A stretch of DNA of 64,000 nt from an uncultured Christensenellaceae bacterium (GTDB lineage Bacteria > Bacillota > Clostridia > Christensenellales > Borkfalkiaceae). The notes beneath the pieces were generated by a model that worked only from the letters and a program-made list of their open reading frames with translations, ran no database searches and was not told where the DNA came from. Shown here piece by piece: positions 50,206-59,104 of this stretch. A program made the position numbers and the translations under genes. The stretch's first letter is position 1, and every line of letters starts with the position of its first letter. The stretch covers positions 4,888 through 68,887 of the forward strand of contig CAJUMW010000010.1 of the NCBI GenBank assembly GCA_910587625.1. The letters run 5' to 3'.

Positions 50206-52356
50206 TTATAGCTTGTTAAGTTCTGCTTTAATTTTTATAATTCTGTCCTCGCGGTCTATACCGTCGGCAGTTTGTTTAATATATACGGGTTTATCGCCGA
50301 TGTCGGTCTTTATTAAAAATTTGTCGTCAAAACAATAAATTTGTTTGTCGGGGTAAATTAATTTGGGGTCATACGGGTCGTTGGACATACGGTCTTTATC
50401 AATGACTTTTAAAAACGGCTGAAAAGCTTTTTCAGACAGTTTCTTTTCCGCCCATAGTGCAATAAGCTCGTAAGGTTTGTGCTCGAAATCAATCCATTTA
50501 TATCTGCCGTATCGATTGGGGCGGAATTGAGAGTATTTTATGTAGTAGTAACGCCAATCGAAAAGTTCGTTCTTTTCGCAGTCGGAAATATATTTATCGC
50601 TTATCTTTTTTAATTGTTCGTCATTGAAAATATCGAGTGAAGAAAGGAGGGAGTTCAATACCTCGCTCGTGCGGTCGAAATTTTCTACAATATTACTCTT
50701 ATGGAAAAGGCTGTACCAGCTACTTGTCTTTTCGGTGCCAAATCTGTAGCTGTTCTTGTTTTTTTGCGAATAGTTGCCCGTAGCAAGCAACGCACAGTCG
50801 ATGGCGTCTCTGTTGCAAGCAAAAAGCTTTTCGAATTTGTCAAAGTTATCGAAATGGTCAAGCCCGACAATATACGTTTGTCCCATCAACAGTAGGTGGT
50901 CCTCAAGTTTGAACAGACTTTCGGCAAGTTCGGGATGGGCGTTTGTCCAAGCAAGTTTTTCCGCTTCTTCTTTTAGTTGGTGAATGTTGAACGTGTTTTC
51001 TGCAAACTCAACTTTGCCCTCGATAACAATTGTTTTTATCACCTCCAACATTTTGGGTATTCTGTTACCGCCGCGCCTGAAATCACTTTCGTTCATTTCG
51101 TCATTGGAGTTGCGCAGCAGGTTGTGGACAATTCTTATTCTGCGTGAGAATTGTGTTTGAGTAACGCTGTCTTTATTTAAAAGATAAATACTGAAAGCGT
51201 AAAGTCTTATTATTTCAGCCAGCGTAAAGTATCTAGGTTTTAAAGCACTGTTTTCGGATACGTTTGCATATTTATAAAGACAGTTTCTAAACAGGTCCTG
51301 CGCGCCGGCATATTGAATCTTTTCGGGTGTATGTGAAGTAGAAATAAATTTTTCGAAAAAGCTCTTTGTATCTCCTGCAAATTCTTGCCACATATCGAAA
51401 TACTGTTCCAATTTCAATATGTTATTCTGTGCGTCGGCGGCGCCCTTCGAAAAATATTTTTTTATCAATTCAAATTCATCGTTTGAACGAAGTAAAGTCG
51501 ACTTGCCGCTTTCAAAACAAATGATGTCGCATACAAACCTGAAATATCGTAAAAACAGCTCGTCGGTCAAATTGTTTTCGTCGCGATATTTCCACAAAAG
51601 GTCAGCCCATTCCCTATCGATTTTTTGGATTATTCGCTTGGCAAGGCTTTCGTCTATTTTTTTCAACTCGTGTTCGAGTTCGGCTTTAAAATGCTCAAAC
51701 ACGGTAAGAGGCTTGCCCCTTGAATTCATTTTAATGTATAATTCATCGGTTAAACCCATTTCGCGTATAGGTAAAAAGTAAAACGTAATCGCGCCGCGTT
51801 TAAGTTTGTCCCATAACCCGTCAACGTTCTTGAATTTGTCATTTATATCGTCGAGCATCACAAGCATTGCCGCAATAGTCGCATCCTTTTTCCAATCGAG
51901 GGGAAACCACGCGGCGTCGGTTATCTCGTCTGAAAGCTTACTGCAAAATGTTGGGTCAAAGTCAACTAAGTTTTCACAAAAATCACGCGCGCTGTAACGC
52001 GTTTGATAGCTGAAATTCTTTAAAAATTCATATTCCGACGGGGGAATATTTTCACGTTTTGCCGCATACCAATGCAGCAAAAACAGGGTGGTAAGTCGCT
52101 GCTGTCCGTCAAGCGGAGTAAGCACCCCGCCTGCGTCGACGTCCCCGTAAACGAAGTCGAGTTTTATAGGTGAGTAATTTATCGCAGAGTAGAGGGAGTC
52201 GAGGAAGCGTGCGCGTACTCGTTGCGTTTTAGGGTCGGTTCTGCCCTGCGCATAGTCGCGTTGAATTTTAGGTATTACTATTCTTTTAACGTTTACCGTT
52301 TGGTCCGCAACTTCGCATTTTGCATCGAATATTTCAAAAAAAGTGAGCTCATTCAT
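50206..52356 (-). CDS. DUF262 protein, second gene of putative defence pair
   Basis: The 716-residue protein has an N-terminal DUF262 (GmrS/ParB-like) domain. It has VIPKIQRDYAQGR near residue 28, the nucleotide-binding motif PLDGQQRLTTLFLLHWY near residue 78, and KMNSRGKPLTVFEHFKAE near residue 206. The remaining 450 residues are helical with no HNH or DUF1524 motif visible to me. It overlaps the upstream DUF262-DUF1524 gene by 8 bases, so the products are made together. In known systems (GmrSD, BrxU, SspE) DUF262 uses NTP binding to control a nuclease. Here it may be a sensor subunit; this is inference. Confidence 0.75.
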   Translation of the reverse strand: MNELTFFEIFDAKCEVADQTVNVKRIVIPKIQRDYAQGRTDPKTQRVRARFLDSLYSAINYSPIKLDFVYGDVDAGGVLTPLDGQQRLTTLFLLHWYAAKRENIPPSEYEFLKNFSYQTRYSARDFCENLVDFDPTFCSKLSDEITDAAWFPLDWKKDATIAAMLVMLDDINDKFKNVDGLWDKLKRGAITFYFLPIREMGLTDELYIKMNSRGKPLTVFEHFKAELEHELKKIDESLAKRIIQKIDREWADLLWKYRDENNLTDELFLRYFRFVCDIICFESGKSTLLRSNDEFELIKKYFSKGAADAQNNILKLEQYFDMWQEFAGDTKSFFEKFISTSHTPEKIQYAGAQDLFRNCLYKYANVSENSALKPRYFTLAEIIRLYAFSIYLLNKDSVTQTQFSRRIRIVHNLLRNSNDEMNESDFRRGGNRIPKMLEVIKTIVIEGKVEFAENTFNIHQLKEEAEKLAWTNAHPELAESLFKLEDHLLLMGQTYIVGLDHFDNFDKFEKLFACNRDAIDCALLATGNYSQKNKNSYRFGTEKTSSWYSLFHKSNIVENFDRTSEVLNSLLSSLDIFNDEQLKKISDKYISDCEKNELFDWRYYYIKYSQFRPNRYGRYKWIDFEHKPYELIALWAEKKLSEKAFQPFLKVIDKDRMSNDPYDPKLIYPDKQIYCFDDKFLIKTDIGDKPVYIKQTADGIDREDRIIKIKAELNKL

Positions 52357-54091
52357 CCTCGTCGTTCTCCTCGTTTATAACTATCGGATTGCCAAGGTAC
52401 TCTTTTAGTACGTCGTTCATTGCGGCTACGTAAGCTCTGCGGTCGGCTTCTCCCCAAAAATACATACTGCTGTCCTCAGACTTGGTATAGTATTTCAAAA
52501 ATACCATTTTCGTGCAGTGAGGAATAAATTTCCCCTGTTTGTCCAGCTCGATAATTTTGTTGCGTTTAACTGCAAACACCGAGTTATTAAGTGCGGCGTT
52601 ATCTCCCGAATTTAAAAGCGCAAGGTTTGAAATATTGTGTTTAGTCAAACTATCCCCGTTGGGAGACAGGGCGTCGGTAACCTTTTTTCGAAGTTCTTCA
52701 AACGTCGCATTGTCAAGTTTGGGGTTTTGTTCGGCTTGCTTCATATCCGCGATAAGCGTGCTGTTATCTTTGATAAGTTTTTGCACTATGGGTATATGAA
52801 GGCGCAACCATTCCCTTAATTTCTCTACGTCGTATAATCCCTCTGAATTCTGGGCGTGAATGTGTTCAAGGCTCCAAGCATTTGTAGTATCTTTGAATTT
52901 ATCAAAGGGGAATCTGGCTTCTTCACCGAGTTTAAGCACGGAAATTACGTTGAAAAGTAAAAGCAACTTGGAAATGCTTCTATATTGCGAATTTGATGTG
53001 TATAGCATTTCACCGTAATTAACGGCGCTTTTTATGCTTTCCTTAATAAGATTATCCAGCTCTTGTTTAAATTGCGTTTTGGTTTTGTGTTTGGAAAGAT
53101 TGTAAATCTCGGATAAAGTTTTACTGTTCGAGGATATCAAATAACCTATTTTGTGATAAAATTCGTGGTTTTCAAACCAATCCTTGAAAATTAAAAAAGT
53201 GCGGCTTATCTCGCGCCAAACGTCGCTTAAATGCTTTTTTTCTATTTCGCGTTTGCCTGTGTTGTCCTTGGCAATTTGCTTTTTTATTTTATCGAAATAG
53301 AAAAACGTGTGCAATTCTTCCTTACAGTTATCGGGACGGGAGGACATTAAATCGAGTATCAAATCAATGCGGGTGGAATATGCGCGATTGGTGCGGTTGG
53401 TAAGAAATCCCCAAAGGGACGAGGAGTGCAATTGCCTTTCGATATCGTCCCATTGCAAAGCTATTTCATCCTGTCTTTCGGGCGTAATATCCGAGTTTTC
53501 GTGGCTCAAAAACATAGCTTTTACAAGTTCTGCGCACGTCAAAGGAATTTTACCTATATTCAACCTCGAAAACAGCTTTTCCGAATTTTCATCAGTCGTT
53601 ATTTCATAACGAATTATACTTACATTCTCTTCGAAATAAGTGTTTATGTACATTATATCGGTTACTTTTGTTTCTTTAGAGTCAAACCAATTTTTTATTA
53701 CTTCATAAGCTTGATTAATGTAATAAAAATCTATGCACTCGTCGCGGCGAGAAGGGTCTAGATTTTCAAGAAACGTTTTTGAATTTGGTCTTGTGGCATA
53801 ATCTAATGTAAAGTGTGCAGGTTTAATGTCGGGAATGCAGCTGTGCATATATTTATATATCAAATATATGGTTGTTAGCCGCTGTTGTCCGTCAATCAAG
53901 TCAAATTTACCTGCATTTTTTTTGACAACTATCGGTTGCAAGCAGTAGGGCTTGTTTCCGTTATTCCTTACGTCGTTTAATAAACTTTCCACTTCCAGCT
54001 GACCCCAACGGTATCCGCGCTGATAGGACGGGACATAAAAGTCGTCCGAAATTTTACGGACAAGCTGTAAATTAAGGCTGTTACTCGGCAT
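52349..54091 (-). CDS. DUF262-DUF1524 (GmrSD-like) nuclease, first gene of putative defence pair
   Basis: The 580-residue protein starts at the ATG at 54091, which has AAAAGGAG upstream. The DUF262 half shows FYVPSYQRGYRWG, LIDGQQRLTTIYL and FSRLNIGKIPLTCAELVKA. The C-terminal DUF1524 half has the HNH-like signature: SLEHIHAQN near residue 408, then NISNLALLNSGDNAALNNSV and KRNKI. This full set predicts an NTP-regulated His-Me-finger nuclease like the type IV restriction enzyme GmrSD. The module sits beside tRNA-Leu. Confidence 0.8.
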   Translation of the reverse strand: MPSNSLNLQLVRKISDDFYVPSYQRGYRWGQLEVESLLNDVRNNGNKPYCLQPIVVKKNAGKFDLIDGQQRLTTIYLIYKYMHSCIPDIKPAHFTLDYATRPNSKTFLENLDPSRRDECIDFYYINQAYEVIKNWFDSKETKVTDIMYINTYFEENVSIIRYEITTDENSEKLFSRLNIGKIPLTCAELVKAMFLSHENSDITPERQDEIALQWDDIERQLHSSSLWGFLTNRTNRAYSTRIDLILDLMSSRPDNCKEELHTFFYFDKIKKQIAKDNTGKREIEKKHLSDVWREISRTFLIFKDWFENHEFYHKIGYLISSNSKTLSEIYNLSKHKTKTQFKQELDNLIKESIKSAVNYGEMLYTSNSQYRSISKLLLLFNVISVLKLGEEARFPFDKFKDTTNAWSLEHIHAQNSEGLYDVEKLREWLRLHIPIVQKLIKDNSTLIADMKQAEQNPKLDNATFEELRKKVTDALSPNGDSLTKHNISNLALLNSGDNAALNNSVFAVKRNKIIELDKQGKFIPHCTKMVFLKYYTKSEDSSMYFWGEADRRAYVAAMNDVLKEYLGNPIVINEENDEDE

Positions 54092-54188
54092 AGATTTTTC
54101 TCCTTTTGTATAGCTTAACATACAAGTGACGGATTGTCAAGTTAGGCTTTAATCAAGTCAAATTGGGGGCAATTTAAGTAAAAAACGC

Positions 54189-54217
54189 TTGACTTTTTTT
54201 ATAACGTTTGATAATAT
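54189..54217 (+). promoter_or_regulatory. Promoter of tRNA-Leu
   Basis: TTGACT (54189-54194), 17 bases, TAATAT (54212-54217). Confidence 0.8.
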
Positions 54218-54247
54218 TATTTTTGTTTTAACCATAAATAGAGGTAT

Positions 54248-54334
54248 GCTCGTGTGGTGGAATAGGCAGACGCAAGGGACTTAAAATCCCTCGGTAGAGA
54301 TACCGTGCCGGTTCAAGTCCGGCCACGAGCACCA
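54248..54334 (+). tRNA. tRNA-Leu (anticodon TAA)
   Basis: An 87-base class II tRNA with acceptor stem GCTCGTG/CACGAGC, anticodon loop CTTAAAA (anticodon TAA), a long variable arm (CGGTAGAGATACCG), a T arm with TTCAAGT and encoded CCA. No terminator follows before the response-regulator gene 12 bases downstream. Confidence 0.96.
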
Positions 54335-54346
54335 TAAAATTTTGAA

Positions 54347-54592
54347 ATGATAAAGCTTGCCATAATCGACGGATGCGAAAAAAACGTAGATGGTTTATTG
54401 CGCATCGTAAAAAATTATTTCGGTGATAGAGAACACTCCGTAAGCGTATTTTCGTCGGCTATGGAGTTTATCAGCGAAACCGTTTACTCCCCCCCCCCCC
54501 CCCCCCCCCGAATTTTGATAATCAACCCGAGGGGTATAACGGGGAGATTTTATTGCGTAAAAAATACCCTTTTTACGATATTGTGTTTTTAG
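54347..54592 (+). CDS. N-terminal fragment of LytTR response regulator, ending out of frame after poly-C
   Basis: The fragment begins MIKLAIIDGCEKNVDGLLRI, the first strand and helix of a receiver domain, and runs into a 21-C tract coding for prolines. After the tract the frame leaves the receiver sequence and ends at 54592. Adding one C or removing two would join it to the frame that continues at 54511 into the rest of the receiver and the LytTR domain. No Shine-Dalgarno sequence is seen. A TAAAAT ends 6 bases before the ATG, inside the tRNA 3' flank. Confidence 0.65.
   Translation: MIKLAIIDGCEKNVDGLLRIVKNYFGDREHSVSVFSSAMEFISETVYSPPPPPPRILIINPRGITGRFYCVKNTLFTILCF
54489..54509 (+). repeat. 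21-base poly-C homopolymer inside the regulator gene
   Basis: Twenty-one consecutive C residues interrupt the receiver-domain coding region. Tracts of this kind change length by slipped-strand mispairing. In its present length the upstream and downstream frames do not match. The exact count may be affected by sequencing or assembly. Confidence 0.85.
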
Positions 54593-55134
54593 AGGCGGAG
54601 TTTCCGCATTTAGACGGGTTTGCGGCGGCTAAAAAATTGGAAGAGACGGACGACGGATATTTTCTTATTATGATGAACGCGACCGCCAAGTACGCCGTTC
54701 ACGCCTACTCGGTAGAGGCAAAGGACTATCTGTTAAAGCCCGTAGACCCGATCAAAACGGAAGAGAGCCTTCGCAGAGCGGAAAACTATTTGAACGCAAA
54801 TGTACATACCAAAAGAATTATAATAAACGAGGACGGCGTTTTGCACCGCGTATCGTTAGATAGAATAAGGTATATAGAAGTAAACGGGCATTTTTTAAAG
54901 TATCATCTTGAAAACGAGATATTGATATCTCGCGGTAAGCTTGACGAAAAGGAAGAGGAGCTAAAAAATTACGGCTTTTTCAGGATTTATAAGTGCTATC
55001 TCGTAAATTTAAGTTACGTCGATAAAGTGACGGTAAATTCCGTGTTCATAGGCAAGGAAGAACTTCTCATTTCCCGCTTCCGCAAAAAGAATTTTTTAGC
55101 CGCATTAAAAGACCACGTTTCCGATTTTATTTAA
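54553..55134 (+). CDS. LytTR-family response regulator, C-terminal part (receiver remainder plus DNA-binding domain)
   Basis: The 193-residue frame has the second part of a receiver domain (YDIVFLEAEFPHLDGFAAAK; then AYSVEAKDYLLKPVDP) and a C-terminal LytTR DNA-binding domain (about 95-190, with RIRYIEVNGHFLKYHL and FFRIYKCYLVNLSYV). The phosphorylated Asp expected in FLD is a Glu here (FLEAE). GGGGAG lies 6 bases before the TTG at 54553, so a short form could be made when the full frame is off. No histidine kinase gene lies nearby. A likely target is the surface operon downstream. Confidence 0.75.
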   Translation: MRKKYPFYDIVFLEAEFPHLDGFAAAKKLEETDDGYFLIMMNATAKYAVHAYSVEAKDYLLKPVDPIKTEESLRRAENYLNANVHTKRIIINEDGVLHRVSLDRIRYIEVNGHFLKYHLENEILISRGKLDEKEEELKNYGFFRIYKCYLVNLSYVDKVTVNSVFIGKEELLISRFRKKNFLAALKDHVSDFI

Positions 55135-55187
55135 TCGTTGTCATTGAAATTGTGTAAAATTTTAATAAAAATAAGATAAAATTTTTG

Positions 55188-55214
55188 TAAAAGAGGCCGA
55201 AAGCCTCTTTTTTT
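55188..55214 (+). terminator. Terminator after the LytTR gene
   Basis: An 8-base-pair stem (55190-55197 with 55203-55210) is followed by a T run to 55214. Confidence 0.8.
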
Positions 55215-55295
55215 ATGCCGTTTTTTATAGAAAAAGTCATTACAGGTCATTTTTTTGTTCATTTGAGACAAATTTAGTTAGCATTCTTCATTTAG

Positions 55296-55304
55296 TGATA
55301 GAAT
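55296..55304 (+). promoter_or_regulatory. Extended -10 promoter of the GH3 surface operon
   Basis: TGATAGAAT is a TG-extended -10 box with no good -35 box, suggesting an activator. Repeated TCATT words lie upstream (55236-55292). The leader to the ATG at 55377 is about 66 bases, with AAGGAG before the start. Confidence 0.5.
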
Positions 55305-55376
55305 AGACCAGCAAACGTTAATTCCGTGCGTTTTTCGGCGTGCGGAAATAACTAAAAAATTTTCAAGGAGAAAGTA

Positions 55377-58300
55377 ATGAGACAAGCAAAGAAAAAATTT
55401 GCAAAACTCGGCGCGCTCGCGATTGCAGCGGTAATGGTAACCGGTGTGGGGGCTACTTCTTTCGCATTTGCTGAAGCAGGTGGTTCGGATCTTCACTTCA
55501 CCACTCACCGTCAGGTAGTCGAAGCTGAAAGAGATCTCAATAAAGAGATCGCAGCCGAAGGCGTAGTTCTTTTGAAGAACGAGAACAAGGCACTGCCCCT
55601 TGCGCACGGTGCTAAGGTCACCCTTTTGGGCGGCAATGCGTATCAGGCTCAGACGGGCGGCGGCGGTTCCGGCGCTTTGAGCACTCCCGAGGGAGAGCAG
55701 GCGGGAACGGCGGTTAATTTCGACGACGGAATGGTCGGAGATAACGCGAATGATCCCAATTTAATAGTTAATCCCACCGTTAAAGAACTGTATGGTGCAG
55801 GTTTGGCGGCAAACGGCGAAAACAAGACGTATATGTCTCTTGTTGAAGGCGAAAGCGAAGGCGTGGTAACGTTCGGCAAAAATAAGTACAATACCGCCGG
55901 CGCAAGCAACTTCCTCAAAGACGTTGAAAACACATATAGCGAATACAATGCGGCCGCGATAATAAACATAATGCGTTCGGGTTCTGAATTCGTAGATAAC
56001 TCTACGCACAACAGACCTCAGCACGCAGACGCTAACGAGCATTATTTTACCCTTAACGACAATGAAAGACAGCTTCTCGCATACGCAAAGCATCAGAAGT
56101 CTTTGGGCAACCTTAAAAAGATAGTCGTCGTTTTGAATACCCCTTCCAACATGGAAGTTCAGGATTTACAATCGGACGATGCGATAGACGCAGTTCTTCA
56201 AATAGGTACGACGGGTTGGAACGGTATGGCGGTTATGGGCGATATCCTTACCGGTAAGATTAATCCTTCCGGTAAGACGGTCGATTTCTGGATGCAGAGC
56301 ATCAAGACCGATCCTACATATTATAACCTTTCCGACTATTCCGGCGCGTCCTTCGAGCTCAACGGTTCTTGGGAATATGAAGACGCCGACGCAAACCGTA
56401 TGGCAAGAGGAGGCGGCGACAAGGGCGTAGGCAATGCTCCCTATATGGGACATATTGCCGATACCGAATATGCAAACGTTAAAAACCGTGCAATCCATTA
56501 TGCCGAAGGCATTTATATGGGTTACAGATATTACGAGACGGTTGCGGCTGACCTCAACACGGCAAAAGCCGGCTCGGGCGATACTTGGTACGACAGCGTT
56601 ACAACTTATCCTTTCGGATACGGACTTTCTTATACCTCGTTCACGCAGAAAATCAAGAGCGTAACGGGAGATTTGTCCGCGGCTAACAAGGACGGTGAAA
56701 TCAAAGTAGTCGTTACCGTTACCAACACGGGTGACAAGGCGGGTAAGGACGTAGTTCAGCTTTACAGCACTCCTACATATAACCCCGGCGGCATAGAAAA
56801 AGCTGCGGTTAACCTTGTAGGTTTCGGTAAGACCAAACTTCTTGAAGCAAGTGCAAGCGAAGACGTTACTATAACCATAAAGGTTAAGGATCTTGCTTCC
56901 TTCGACTGGAACGACGCAAACAAAGACCAGCATGCGGGATATGAAGTAGAGAGGGGAGATTATATTCTTTCAATAAGAACGGATTCACACACCCTCGCCG
57001 CTTCCGGTGCGGACGGCTCTAAGACGCTCAGCGCGGCTACTCAGCTCAACTATGAAGAGGACAACGATTCCTCAACTCCCAACAATATCTATTCACAGAC
57101 AAGCGGCGCATGGGAAATGTTCAACACCGACGCAAACCATTGGACGACGAACGATATAAGCGACCATACGCTTTCCCGTGCAACGTTGCTCAATGCAGAC
57201 AAGACGGGCCCTTCCGCTCTTACCAACCTTTCCTGGCTTATAACCGACGACAACGAGTTCAAGGACGAAGCTTTCAACGTTCTTAACGCTCGTACCGGAA
57301 ACGTTGCAACCGGTTGGGATTACGACAATGCGGCTACCTTGGAAAAGGAAACCGATTATCAGAACCTTTGGCTTAAAACGGCAAAAGATATGGAAGGCAA
57401 GACTCAGGGCACGGGCGTTGCTGACGATAAGACCGGACTCTATGCCGTAACTCTTGCAGACATGAAAGACGCAGAAGGCAATCCTCTTTCGGATTATGAC
57501 AGTGAAAAGTGGGATCAACTTCTCGATCAGCTTACTTGGGAAGAGCTTTCCAACTTCGTAAGCAAGGGCGGATATCTCACCGCGGCTCTTCCTTCCATCG
57601 GCAAACTTCAAGTTACCGATCAGGACGGACCTCAGCAGACTAAGGCAAACGGCAAACCCGGTTGGGCTTGGGTAGGCGCAGGCGTTATCTCCTCGACTTG
57701 GAACGTTGAACTTGCGGAAAGACACGGCGCGTTGGTAGGTTGGGAATCTCAGCTCAACGACGGCGCAGGCTGGTACGGCCCCGCAGCCAACACTCACCGT
57801 AACACGCTTTCCGGACGTAACTTCGAGTATTACTCGCAGGACGGCGTTCAGGGCGGTAAGATTGTTGCGGCTGTAGTGCGCGGATGCGTGGAAAACGGCG
57901 GCAGAGTATATCTCAAACACACATTCCTTAACGATCAGGAAACCGACCGTTCGGGTATTGCAACGTTCTGTAACGAACAGGCTATTCGTGAAATTTACCT
58001 CAAACCTTTCGAACTCGGAATAAGGGAAGGTAAGGCCAACGGCTTGATGTCATCCTTCAACCTCATCGGTCTTACGACTTCGGCAAGCTATGCTACCAAC
58101 ATTCAGCTCTATACCAACGAGTTTGGCTATAAGGGTGCAACCGTAACCGACTTCTGGTCGGCAGGCGCAACGGGTTGGAACGGCTTCAATATGGTTCGCG
58201 GTTTACAGTTCCCTCTCGGAACAAGCAGCAACAACGCGTCGGCTAAGCTCGAAGGCGTATGGGACGCAGACGCAAATGTAGTGAAGGTCGGCAACACGGC

Positions 58301-59051
58301 AAGCTATACTCAGTGGTATTGGGCGCGCGAAACAGCTAAACGTATCCTTTACGTTCACGTAAACAGCGCGGCGTTTATGGACGGACTTATTCCCGCACAG
58401 GCTGTTTCTGCGGCTACGACTCTCGAAGGCGTTGTAGGTACCGCAATCCCCAACCAGACGGTTGTCAATCAAACGTATCTCAATGAATTTTACGGACGTA
58501 ACAACTACACCGTAACAGTAGAAGGACTTCCCAGCGGACTTTCCTACAATTCGCGTAACAACAGAATTCAGGGTACTCCCAGAGAATCAACTCACGGTGT
58601 GGCAAGAGTTACCGTTACAATCAAGGGCGCCGCAGGTACGGATAAGGAAAATATCGGCTGCAGCGTAACGCTCAACTATACGTTCCTTGACGGCGGCGAG
58701 CTTTATTTGAAAGAAAAGGCAGAGCTTCTTGCCAAGATAGCGGAACTCGAAGCTAAGCTCCAAGAACTCGGAGAGGGCGTATTGGACGGCAAATCCGCAT
58801 ACGAAATAGCTCTCGAACACGGATTCGAAGGCACGGTTGAAGAATGGCTTGAATCCCTTAAAGGCGCTCCCGGCGCAACCGGTCCCGCAGGCCCCGCAGG
58901 TCCCGAAGGTCCTCAAGGCCCCGCAGGTTCCGACGGCGCTAATGGCGAAGGCGGTTGCGGAAGCGTAGTCGGACTCGGCGTAGCGGCGGTAGTTCCCTTC
59001 GTTATACTCGGCGGATACATCATTTTAAGACGTAAACACTCCGCTAAGTAA
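55377..59051 (+). CDS. Secreted, membrane-anchored family-3 glycoside hydrolase with permuted domains
   Basis: The 1224-residue protein has a signal peptide (about 1-32). The GH3 C-terminal-type domain comes first (VLLKNENKALPL near residue 62), then a fibronectin-III-like region (about 410-515). The GH3 TIM-barrel domain comes after these (about 700-1000) with SGRNFEYYSQDG, LKHTFLNDQETDR and the nucleophile Asp in ATVTDFWSAG. This reversed order is known from Ruminococcus and Butyrivibrio beta-glucosidases. An Ig-like domain, a short coiled coil, a GPAGPEGPQGP collagen-like stretch (about 1163-1190) and a C-terminal membrane helix follow. There is no LPXTG. It likely cleaves glycans at the surface. 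Confidence 0.85.
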   Translation: MRQAKKKFAKLGALAIAAVMVTGVGATSFAFAEAGGSDLHFTTHRQVVEAERDLNKEIAAEGVVLLKNENKALPLAHGAKVTLLGGNAYQAQTGGGGSGALSTPEGEQAGTAVNFDDGMVGDNANDPNLIVNPTVKELYGAGLAANGENKTYMSLVEGESEGVVTFGKNKYNTAGASNFLKDVENTYSEYNAAAIINIMRSGSEFVDNSTHNRPQHADANEHYFTLNDNERQLLAYAKHQKSLGNLKKIVVVLNTPSNMEVQDLQSDDAIDAVLQIGTTGWNGMAVMGDILTGKINPSGKTVDFWMQSIKTDPTYYNLSDYSGASFELNGSWEYEDADANRMARGGGDKGVGNAPYMGHIADTEYANVKNRAIHYAEGIYMGYRYYETVAADLNTAKAGSGDTWYDSVTTYPFGYGLSYTSFTQKIKSVTGDLSAANKDGEIKVVVTVTNTGDKAGKDVVQLYSTPTYNPGGIEKAAVNLVGFGKTKLLEASASEDVTITIKVKDLASFDWNDANKDQHAGYEVERGDYILSIRTDSHTLAASGADGSKTLSAATQLNYEEDNDSSTPNNIYSQTSGAWEMFNTDANHWTTNDISDHTLSRATLLNADKTGPSALTNLSWLITDDNEFKDEAFNVLNARTGNVATGWDYDNAATLEKETDYQNLWLKTAKDMEGKTQGTGVADDKTGLYAVTLADMKDAEGNPLSDYDSEKWDQLLDQLTWEELSNFVSKGGYLTAALPSIGKLQVTDQDGPQQTKANGKPGWAWVGAGVISSTWNVELAERHGALVGWESQLNDGAGWYGPAANTHRNTLSGRNFEYYSQDGVQGGKIVAAVVRGCVENGGRVYLKHTFLNDQETDRSGIATFCNEQAIREIYLKPFELGIREGKANGLMSSFNLIGLTTSASYATNIQLYTNEFGYKGATVTDFWSAGATGWNGFNMVRGLQFPLGTSSNNASAKLEGVWDADANVVKVGNTASYTQWYWARETAKRILYVHVNSAAFMDGLIPAQAVSAATTLEGVVGTAIPNQTVVNQTYLNEFYGRNNYTVTVEGLPSGLSYNSRNNRIQGTPRESTHGVARVTVTIKGAAGTDKENIGCSVTLNYTFLDGGELYLKEKAELLAKIAELEAKLQELGEGVLDGKSAYEIALEHGFEGTVEEWLESLKGAPGATGPAGPAGPEGPQGPAGSDGANGEGGCGSVVGLGVAAVVPFVILGGYIILRRKHSAK

Positions 59052-59072
59052 TTAACGTACACATCAAACCGA

Positions 59073-59104
59073 AAGCTTCGGTGAACGGCTGTTCTCCGAA
59101 GCTT
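59073..59104 (+). promoter_or_regulatory. Intergenic hairpin between GH3 and lipoprotein genes
   Basis: A 9-base-pair stem (59073-59081 with 59096-59104), extended by GAAC/GTTC, is followed by TTCGGCTTTTT. An alternative short stem ending in the T run uses the same right arm, so it may partly terminate transcription. Confidence 0.4.

Noticed and set aside
50206..55134. Integrated element at tRNA-Leu
   Set aside because: No integrase, no relaxase and no direct repeat of the tRNA 3' end could be seen; the proximity alone does not show integration.
55278..55607. Minus-strand reading frame over the GH3 promoter and start
   Set aside because: It is a shadow of the GH3 gene with no ribosome-binding site or recognisable protein features.
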